A DNA stretch of 64,000 bases from Paraburkholderia unamae (GTDB lineage Bacteria; Pseudomonadota; Gammaproteobacteria; Burkholderiales; Burkholderiaceae): contig NZ_QLSU01000009.1 of the NCBI RefSeq assembly GCF_003268775.1, forward strand, positions 62,001 to 126,000. The letters run 5' to 3'. How positions within the stretch are numbered: the stretch's first letter is position 1; the number at the start of each line of letters is the position of its first letter. This document shows, in pieces, positions 50,381 through 57,494 of the stretch. Under the pieces are notes generated by a model, which saw only the letters and a program-made list of their open reading frames with translations, did not search any database and was not told the DNA's origin. The translations under genes and the position numbers were made by a program.

Positions 50381-51535
50381 ATGACGAGTTCTGATGGATC
50401 CGGTTCGACCACGCGGGCGCTCGCTTGCCGCGCCCTGCTGGTGAGCCTGTACGTGCTGGTGGCGGCCGCGTCGTTCTGCGGCTTCTTCGCGAAGTACGCA
50501 TTGCGCGACGACTCGGCGCACGACGCACTGCCCCTCATGCTTGACGCCACGGCGGATCGTCCGTATGTGTACCGCCAGCTTGTGCCCTATGCCGCGAACC
50601 TGGCCGAAAAAGCGCTACCCGCGCAAGTCGCGGACCGTCTGATCGCGCATCTCCAGCAGGACTACCCGAAGCACAACTGGCTGGCCAACACGTTCGCGCG
50701 CGCCACCGACGCGAGCAACCCCCGCTACGCGCTGCGCTACCACCTTGTCTACTTCATGGACTTCGCCGCGCTGCTGGCAGGCATGCTGATGCTGCGCGCC
50801 GTGTGCCTGGAGCTGACCGGCAAGCCGGCGGCGGCGGCGCTCGCACCGCTTGCCTTCGCGCTGGCCATGCCGGCCGGCAACTTATGGGACCTTCCCGAGC
50901 TCTTTTTCATGGCGCTCGCGGTCTGGTTCGCCGCGCGCGGCAAGGGCATCTGGCTCATCCTGCTCACGCCGCTGGCGACCTTGAACAAGGAATCGTTCCT
51001 GTTTTTTGCGGTGTGCCTCTATCCGTTCCTGCGCGAGCGCGTGTCGCTGCGTCACGCCCTCGCGGTGGTGGGCGCCTGCGTGCTGGCCGCGGGCGTTGTC
51101 AACGTGATCATGAAACTGCGCTACGCCGGCAATCCGGGCGATCTCGCGCAATTCAACCTGATGACCAACCTGCGTTTTCTCGCCAATCCGCGCAACTATC
51201 TGCTCAGCGACTGGACGTATGGGATTCTGCTGCCGAAGGGCTTCAATATCGTCATCCTGTTCGTACTCTTTACGATCGTCCGCACAGGCTGGAAGCGGCT
51301 GCCAGGCGCGGCGCGCCAGCACGCTTTGATCGCCCTCGCGATCAATGTGCCGCTTTATCTGCTCTTTGGCTGGGGGGATGAGGTGCGCGCGCTCAGCATG
51401 CTCTACGTGACGGCGGCACTGCTGCTGTGCGAGGGCATCGCGGCGTACATGGAGCGTGCGCCGCGGGGTGCGCCGGCACTTGCGATGCCCGCCCGCCACG
51501 AATCTCAGGCGAGCCCGTCGATGTCGCCGCGCTAA
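50381..51535 (+). CDS. Polytopic membrane protein, paralogue of 56262-57434
   Basis: A 384-aa protein with about nine hydrophobic segments; I do not recognise a named family. Conserved with its paralogue are RPYVYRQL near residue 60, YALRY, LATLNKESF, LRYAGNPGD, ANPRNYLL and WGDEVRALSMLY. The Arg/Tyr-rich first loop and the LNKES motif recur in unnamed glycan-cluster membrane proteins. ATG at 50381 has GGAG upstream. It is divergent from the preceding GT-C-like gene and convergent with the next one. Confidence 0.6.
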   Translation: MTSSDGSGSTTRALACRALLVSLYVLVAAASFCGFFAKYALRDDSAHDALPLMLDATADRPYVYRQLVPYAANLAEKALPAQVADRLIAHLQQDYPKHNWLANTFARATDASNPRYALRYHLVYFMDFAALLAGMLMLRAVCLELTGKPAAAALAPLAFALAMPAGNLWDLPELFFMALAVWFAARGKGIWLILLTPLATLNKESFLFFAVCLYPFLRERVSLRHALAVVGACVLAAGVVNVIMKLRYAGNPGDLAQFNLMTNLRFLANPRNYLLSDWTYGILLPKGFNIVILFVLFTIVRTGWKRLPGAARQHALIALAINVPLYLLFGWGDEVRALSMLYVTAALLLCEGIAAYMERAPRGAPALAMPARHESQASPSMSPR

Positions 51536-51557
51536 TCGGCGCGCGCAATATAGTCAC

Positions 51558-51601
51558 CGCGCAGTCAACGCGCAGTCAACGCGCGGTCAGTGCGCAGTCA
51601 G
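51558..51601. repeat. Four tandem 11-bp repeats
   Basis: Units cgcgcagtcaa (twice), cgcgcggtcag and tgcgcagtcag are contiguous, possibly preceded by a degenerate copy at 51547. The array ends inside the stop codon region of the next minus-strand gene, between convergent genes. Confidence 0.93.
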
Positions 51602-53310
51602 CGCGGATCGCGCCGCAGCGCCAGAAGCTGTGTGCGGAAGTTGGGCAGCCAGCCGTCCACGTCGACGCTCGCGACCGTGTGATAGCCGTCCTGGCCGCCG
51701 AACTGCACGAGATACTCGTCGTCGATGACCCACCAGAAGCTCTTTGTCGGCGACTCGACGTAGTTCGGGTCGTACAGATACGTTCCGTTGAACTCCTCTC
51801 CGCCGTCGATCTGCGCCGGTTTCACGCCCCGGTTGAGCAGCGTGTCGAGCAGGCTCCAGCGTGCGCGGTTCCAGCTCATGTAGTCGTGGGTCCCGGCCAC
51901 ACCATAGCCACCTGTGAGAACGAGGGCGAACATGGCCGCCGCGCCGTACGTACGCATGCCCTTACGCGCTTTTTCCGTGGGCTCGGCGCTCGCGGCCCCC
52001 TGCCACTCGAGCGTGAAGAGGGCGAGCAGCGCGAAGGTCGGCACGAGCAGATAGCGGTCGAAGTAGCCGGCCACGAAAAGCGGCGCGAGGTAGATGACGG
52101 CGTTGAACAGCAGGAACGCGCGCAAGCTCGCCGCGCCATCAAACTGGCGCTTGCGTAGTGCATTGAGGAGCGAGCGCACCACCAGCCCCAATTCGAGCAG
52201 CATGAGCGTCGCGCCGCCAACCGCGATGAACGTCATGAGCAGCCAGAATGCCTTGGGCAGCGGCGCGGGTCCCGGCAGCGTGCCCGGCGCGCTGTGAAGC
52301 CGCACGGGGCCGAGACCGCCGTCGTTGATCGTGACCCAGTCGAGCGGCAGCGGCCGGACCGCGGCCATCAGGCCGAACCAGACCAGACCGAACACAGCGG
52401 CGCCAATGAGGATCCGGCGGCCGTGGCGTTGCTGCTTGTATTGCGCGATCATCTGGGGCGCGCGCCAGAGCAGCACGGGGCAGAGGAACCAGCCCATATG
52501 CACGATGATGCCGCGCGCAAACTGCTCGAGCTTCATGGCGAAGGTGTGCAGTGAAGCGAGTGAGCGGCCAAACGAGTCGGTGGGCGCGCTCGCCATGGCC
52601 GGCACGGCGTCGCGCGCGTGCAGCCAGAACACGAAGCCGACGAGGAACGCAACGCTGGCCGCGACCCCGGCGGCGCTGAGCGCGATCGCGCGCTTGTCCT
52701 TGCGCGATTCGAGCAGGAGCGCGGCGCACATCGCCATCGCCAGATTCAGGCCGAGCTGGCGCACGGAAACCGCGGCGAGCGCGAAGACGATGGCGGCGAG
52801 CAGCGTGCCGGTCTTGCGGGTGCGCAGGAAGCGGCAGAAAAACATCGTGGCGACGATCGAGTACGCGGCGAACTGGATATCGGTCATGAACGATACCGAC
52901 AGCACGAGCCAGATCGGATTGAAGCCCAGCACCAGCGTCGCGGCAATCGTCTTGCGGCGATCGCAACCCGCGTCCTGGAGCAGCAGCGCAAACGCACCCA
53001 GCCCGATGGCGCCGGCAACGATCGTCGAGATGCGCAGCGCCGTGTATGAGAAGCCGAACGGCAGGCAAAAGAGCGCTCCCCAGAGGGTCTGCCCGATCAG
53101 CGTCATCGAGGTATAGCCGCCCGGCGTGAACTGGCCGGTTTCGAGCAGCGTGCGCACCGTGAGCGCGTACGACCAGTCGTCGTTCAGCGGGATGTTGCCG
53201 CGCGGATCGGCGGCGATGACGGCGACGAGCCAGATTGCCACCGGCAGGAGGATGGCGGCGTAATCGCGGCGCTCGCTCGCGAGCGGTTTGGTGGTGAAAA
53301 GCGTGTCCAT
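51598..53310 (-). CDS. Polytopic membrane protein, GT39/ArnT-like glycosyltransferase
   Basis: A 570-aa protein with about twelve segments and a soluble C-terminal part of about 100 residues. After segment 1 it has GNIPLNDDWSYALTVRTLLE: an acidic DD pair in the first periplasmic loop, as in PMT/ArnT (GT39) enzymes that use polyprenyl-phosphate sugars. FMTDIQFAAYSIVATMFFCR follows, as in related bacterial proteins. ATG at 53310 is the first good start; the frame to 53463 is Arg/Ala-rich and doubtful. It is a candidate to use the polyprenyl-phospho-pentose made by the nearby cassette; this is inference. Confidence 0.65.
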   Translation of the reverse strand: MDTLFTTKPLASERRDYAAILLPVAIWLVAVIAADPRGNIPLNDDWSYALTVRTLLETGQFTPGGYTSMTLIGQTLWGALFCLPFGFSYTALRISTIVAGAIGLGAFALLLQDAGCDRRKTIAATLVLGFNPIWLVLSVSFMTDIQFAAYSIVATMFFCRFLRTRKTGTLLAAIVFALAAVSVRQLGLNLAMAMCAALLLESRKDKRAIALSAAGVAASVAFLVGFVFWLHARDAVPAMASAPTDSFGRSLASLHTFAMKLEQFARGIIVHMGWFLCPVLLWRAPQMIAQYKQQRHGRRILIGAAVFGLVWFGLMAAVRPLPLDWVTINDGGLGPVRLHSAPGTLPGPAPLPKAFWLLMTFIAVGGATLMLLELGLVVRSLLNALRKRQFDGAASLRAFLLFNAVIYLAPLFVAGYFDRYLLVPTFALLALFTLEWQGAASAEPTEKARKGMRTYGAAAMFALVLTGGYGVAGTHDYMSWNRARWSLLDTLLNRGVKPAQIDGGEEFNGTYLYDPNYVESPTKSFWWVIDDEYLVQFGGQDGYHTVASVDVDGWLPNFRTQLLALRRDPR

Positions 53311-53591
53311 GTGCGCGAAGCCCGAATGAAGGTCCGGATGCCGGAGCGCGCCGTCCCGTGGCGACGGCGAGGGGACGACGGACGCGGGCTTTGCGTGCGC
53401 GGGGCCTGCACGTGCGGCGGCCCTCGCCGGTCGCGTGTGGCAGCAGCGCCGTGCCGGGAGCATGCGGCATTGTCAGCCGTGATGCTACGAGTGGTCGCGT
53501 TCGTGCTCTGTACGGCAACGCACCATCGCTCGCAGCCGGGCGCGCGAACGCCGCCGTGTAGTTGCTGCGGCGGTATCGGCAGGGGCCTGGG

Positions 53592-54713
53592 CTATTCGAG
53601 GTCGCGTACCCCCGCCTTCGAGCCGCGCATGCGCGCCCACATCGGGCGCTTCATGTTGGCAAACTGGTTGAGGAACTGGCGGTAACGCACGGCGAGGCGC
53701 GGTTCGATATACACGGCGATCACCACGGACAGCAGGACCATGAACACCATCACATAGGGCCGCAGGTCGAGGCTGAGATGCAGTCGCTTCTCGGCGAAGC
53801 TGATGATCATGTAGCCAAGATTCTGGTGGACCAGATAGATCGGGTAGGCCGTGCGGCCAAGGACTGAGTAGAGCCGCTGGAGCCACGCGTAGTTCGCCTT
53901 GCGCGTAAAGCAGATAAAAATGCCGAGCGCGGCCAGCGCCATGAAGGGCCCGCTGATTGGGGCCGGGCTCGTTTTCGTGAGCAGCTCGGAAATGCGTGCG
54001 GCCTCCATCCACGAGCGAATGGCGATCAGGATGAACGTGGTCGCGAGCGCCAGGAGAACGACGGCCGAGTAGCGCCTTTTGATGATGATGAGGTAAAGCA
54101 GGATGCCGGCCGCGAAGAACGGCGCGTATCGTTCGAACGGGTAAGGGGTCGTCGGGCCGGCGGTGAGCGCAAAGCCGGGCACGAGCGTCGCGGCGCTGTA
54201 AAGCGCGAGCAGCAGCGCGAGCGTCAAGGCGTGTTTGCTCATGTCGCCGAAGTGCATGGCGGCGAACACGATCAGGTAGAAGGTGACGAGGGTGCCGAGC
54301 GACCAGTACGACCAGTCGACGCCGGAAATGAGCGGAAGCGGCAGCACGAGCACGGAGCTGAGCAGGCCGAGGGACGAAGGCGAGTACCCCGCGGCGAAGT
54401 TCGCCGCAAAGGTGATCGGGGCGCAAACGAGCAGGCACGGCCCGAGCCTCACGAGCCGGTTCGTGAGGAATTGCCCAGGGCTGCGCGAGTGCGCCGAGCC
54501 GATGATGATAAATCCGCTGAGGACGAAAAAAATGTCGACGCCGAACGAACAGTAGCGCAGCGCCGGGAAATTCACGGGATCGGCGCTGATCGTGCCGAGT
54601 AGGGGTCCGAAATAATAGTAGTGCCAGGCCATGGTGAGGCACGCGAGGAGGAAGCGCAGCGCTTCGAGATAATCGATCTTGCCATTCGCGCCCCGGCTGG
54701 AATTGTTTTTCAT
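53592..54713 (-). CDS. Acyltransferase 3 family protein
   Basis: A 373-aa membrane O-acyltransferase with about ten segments. KIDYLEALRFLLACLTMAWH contains the conserved Arg and His; FGVDIFFVLSGFIIIGSAHS and FLTNRLVRLGPCLLVCAPIT follow, then LGRTAYPIYLVHQNLGYMII near the end, the usual OAC C-terminal motif. It would decorate the exopolysaccharide. ATG at 54713 is preferred; an ATG at 54752 exists. It is the second O-acyltransferase of the region. Confidence 0.88.
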   Translation of the reverse strand: MKNNSSRGANGKIDYLEALRFLLACLTMAWHYYYFGPLLGTISADPVNFPALRYCSFGVDIFFVLSGFIIIGSAHSRSPGQFLTNRLVRLGPCLLVCAPITFAANFAAGYSPSSLGLLSSVLVLPLPLISGVDWSYWSLGTLVTFYLIVFAAMHFGDMSKHALTLALLLALYSAATLVPGFALTAGPTTPYPFERYAPFFAAGILLYLIIIKRRYSAVVLLALATTFILIAIRSWMEAARISELLTKTSPAPISGPFMALAALGIFICFTRKANYAWLQRLYSVLGRTAYPIYLVHQNLGYMIISFAEKRLHLSLDLRPYVMVFMVLLSVVIAVYIEPRLAVRYRQFLNQFANMKRPMWARMRGSKAGVRDLE

Positions 54714-54758
54714 TGTTGGTGTCTCGCTACCTGGTGAGGTGCGGCGTTGCATGTGGTT

Positions 54759-54785
54759 GCGTACGGTCGCGTGCGGACCGTACGC
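54759..54785. repeat. 10-bp perfect hairpin between two minus-strand genes
   Basis: Bases 54759-54768 pair with 54776-54785 around a 7-nt loop, in the 96-bp spacer upstream of the O-acyltransferase. There is no T tract on the minus strand, so RNA processing or pausing is as likely as termination. Confidence 0.6.
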
Positions 54786-54809
54786 GGGATGCCCGACCCC
54801 TCGGGCGAT

Positions 54810-56135
54810 TCAATGAAAGAACTGGTCGATCAGCGGCCGGAACCGGTAGAAGGGGCTAAAGCCCATCAACATGCAGCATTCGGGCAGCCGGAAAGTCAGG
54901 CAGTAGAACAGCGAGAGGAAGAAAAGCGCCTTACCGTGGCGGCCGCTTCGATATGCGATTGCCGGTATCAGGTCGCGCGACACGTACTGGAAACAGGGCT
55001 CGAGCCGCGCGCGCAGGGCGGCGGGAACGCGGCTCATCACGTCGGGGGTGGTGATCGACCCTGTGCCGTCGGCGAGCAGCAGCATGAGGTACGACAGCGC
55101 GACGGCCGAAAGCCAGCGCCCCCAGTCCATCGCCAGGATGAAGATCGGAATCGAGCAGAGCGCGAGAAACCACAGGATCGCGAGATGGCGGCGCAGCAGG
55201 TCGGGAGAGCACACGCCCGCGCTGGCATCGCGCCGCGACGTGATGAAGGCGAGCACCGCGCTAATGCCGATGGCGCCGACAGCCCACTCCCAGAACTGGC
55301 CCGACACGACGACGTGCAGGGACATGGCCAGATTGGCGAGCGTGCTCCAGCCGAGCACGGTGACCGCGCCGAAGGGGATGTCCGGCGATTTCGGCGACAA
55401 CAGGGCGCGCAGCGCCGGGTCGAGGGTCATCCACATCTCGCTCGCGAGTTGCGGGCTGCCGCGCCACAGGAAGCACACGCCAAGCATGACCAGCTGGATG
55501 AAAAGACCGAGCCGGACGAGCCATGTGAAAGTGGGATGCGTGGGGGCGAGCATTTGCGCGACGCGTCGCGCGAGCAGGTAGAAGGCCGGAAACGAGATGA
55601 ACACGAATCCTTCGTGCACGAGCGGAAGCGCCACGCACTGTGCGAGGAAGACGACGAAGAACAGCCAGGCGGCGGGCAAGCGCCTCGCATCCGTGCCGGC
55701 GCGGCAGATGGAGATATAAAGCAGGCAGTCGATCGCAAGGGAGATATGGAACAGCATCTCCTTGCGAAAGAAGTACTCGCCGCCCAGGGCCATGTGCACG
55801 AGCCCGCCCGGCAGCAGCAGCGCGAGCAGGATCGCGGGGGTGCTTTGCCAGCGCGAGGCGCGCCACAGCGCGAACAGCAGCACGCACAGCACTGTGTAAT
55901 TCACGAACACGAGGTGGTTGATCGCGCTGATCCAGTCGGCCTTCTCGCGCACGAGTCCGAGCAGCTCGCCACCCAGGCCGCGCCGGACGAACCCGTGGTC
56001 ATAGGTGATCAGCCAGTCGGTATAGCCGTAGCCGCTCCAGTTCAGGCTCTCGGGCTTGTTTGCGGTGGCGCCCCAGACAAGCGCAACGCCTACGCCCATC
56101 AGCGCCAGGACGATCCAGAGATTCACTCGTTTCAC
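54810..56135 (-). CDS. Polytopic membrane protein, polymerase or GT-C candidate
   Basis: A 441-aa protein with about eleven segments and no named family that I recognise. The first periplasmic loop has NWSGYGYTDWLITYDHGFVR then RGLGGELLGLV, a motif I associate with unnamed membrane proteins of polysaccharide clusters. GTG at 56135 is chosen as start because AAGGGGGAAGCT precedes it directly; upstream codons to 56258 lack membrane character. No other Wzy-type polymerase is visible in the window, so this is one candidate for it. Both roles are inference. Confidence 0.6.
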   Translation of the reverse strand: MKRVNLWIVLALMGVGVALVWGATANKPESLNWSGYGYTDWLITYDHGFVRRGLGGELLGLVREKADWISAINHLVFVNYTVLCVLLFALWRASRWQSTPAILLALLLPGGLVHMALGGEYFFRKEMLFHISLAIDCLLYISICRAGTDARRLPAAWLFFVVFLAQCVALPLVHEGFVFISFPAFYLLARRVAQMLAPTHPTFTWLVRLGLFIQLVMLGVCFLWRGSPQLASEMWMTLDPALRALLSPKSPDIPFGAVTVLGWSTLANLAMSLHVVVSGQFWEWAVGAIGISAVLAFITSRRDASAGVCSPDLLRRHLAILWFLALCSIPIFILAMDWGRWLSAVALSYLMLLLADGTGSITTPDVMSRVPAALRARLEPCFQYVSRDLIPAIAYRSGRHGKALFFLSLFYCLTFRLPECCMLMGFSPFYRFRPLIDQFFH

Positions 56136-56261
56136 AGCTTCCCCCTTGCTTTTCCTGAACCGGTCGGCCGTCGTCGCGTGCCGATTCGAGTCGACGCGCT
56201 GTCGCTGACCCGCTGTGGTTGACTTGCTTTGGCGGCGGACCACCGGCTGTTTGCGCACTGC

Positions 56262-57434
56262 CTAGATGTCGTTGACTGCCTCGGCCGGGCGCCCGGGCGG
56301 CGCGCCGCCCGTCACCGCAAACGAGCCACGGGCCCCGGCAGCCCCGGTCTGGCGCCTGGAGCCGGCGCCGGCGAGAAAGACCGAGGCGGTGGTGCACAAC
56401 AGCAGCGCCGCGCTCACGTCCAGCATGCTGAGCGCGCGCACTTCGTCGACGTAGCCGAGCGCGAGAAAGAGCGGCACATTGCACGCGGCGGCGAGCAGGG
56501 CATGGCGGCGCGCGCACTTTGGCAGCGCGCTCCAGCCCGTGGAGACGAGCAGCGCGAGCAGCCCAAGGATGACGATATTGGTGGGGCGTGGCAGCGGAAT
56601 GCCGTAGGTCCACTCGGTCAGGAAGTAGTTGCGCGGGTTGGCATAGAAGCGCAGGTTCAACCAGAGATTGAACAGCGCCGGGTCGCCCGCATTGCCTGCG
56701 TAACGGTATTTGACGAGCGCATTGACGAGCGCGCCCGCGGCGATGCAGACGCCGATGCACGCCACGGCCACGCGGCGCGAGGCGCGCAGGCGCAGGAACG
56801 GATAGAGCGTCACCGCGAAAACCGGGAACGACTCCTTGTTGAACGTCGCCACGAGCGTGAGCGCCACGAGCCATGCGATCTTCGCCCGGCACGCGAGCCA
56901 GACGGCGGTCGCCATGAACATCAGCTCGGGAAAATCATAGAAGTAGGTGGCCGGCATGACGATGGCCAGGACGAGAGGCGCAAGCGTGGCGGCCACTTCG
57001 TCGCCGGCGAGGTCGAGGCAGACCTGCCGCAGCATCAGCATCGCAACGAGCAGCGAGCAGAAGGAGAGGCCGTACACGACGTAATAGCGCAGTGCGTAAG
57101 CGGGGTCGTCCGTGCTCTTCGCGCGCGTGAAGGTGGCGCGCAGCGGGTTGTGCGCCGGGGCGTCCTCGGCGAGATGCTCGAGAAAGCGCGTCTTGAGCGG
57201 CTGCGGGAGCAGCCGCTCGGCCGTGTTCGCGATGGTCGGCAGCAGTTGCCGGTAGACGTACGGCCGCTCGGCCGTGCCGTCCATAATCTCCGTGAGCGAG
57301 GTGCCCGTGTTGCCGTCACCAAAGCTGTGCTTGGCGTAATTGCCGCAAACGGCGGCTGCCGCGACGAGCAGGTAGGTGCACAGAAGCATCACGCTGCGCG
57401 TAATGTGCGCTCCGAGGCGCTGCTGCCGGTACAT
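56262..57434 (-). CDS. Polytopic membrane protein, paralogue of 50381-51535
   Basis: A 390-aa protein with about nine segments, sharing the motifs ERPYVYRQLLPTIANTAERL, YALRYYVVYG, LVATFNKESFPVFAVTLYPF, KYRYAGNAGDPALFN, ANPRNYFLTEWTYGI and DEVRALSMLDVSAALLL with the plus-strand gene at 50381. The two agree at about half of positions by eye. ATG at 57434 has AGGAG at ideal spacing. It lies 60 bp after wzc in the main exopolysaccharide operon. Function unknown; the Gly/Ala/Arg-rich tail is not shared. Confidence 0.62.
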   Translation of the reverse strand: MYRQQRLGAHITRSVMLLCTYLLVAAAAVCGNYAKHSFGDGNTGTSLTEIMDGTAERPYVYRQLLPTIANTAERLLPQPLKTRFLEHLAEDAPAHNPLRATFTRAKSTDDPAYALRYYVVYGLSFCSLLVAMLMLRQVCLDLAGDEVAATLAPLVLAIVMPATYFYDFPELMFMATAVWLACRAKIAWLVALTLVATFNKESFPVFAVTLYPFLRLRASRRVAVACIGVCIAAGALVNALVKYRYAGNAGDPALFNLWLNLRFYANPRNYFLTEWTYGIPLPRPTNIVILGLLALLVSTGWSALPKCARRHALLAAACNVPLFLALGYVDEVRALSMLDVSAALLLCTTASVFLAGAGSRRQTGAAGARGSFAVTGGAPPGRPAEAVNDI

Positions 57435-57494
57435 GGGACACTCCTAAGTCAGGAAGCGCGGGGCCGCACGTTCGCACGGTCCCGCGGGCTCGCG

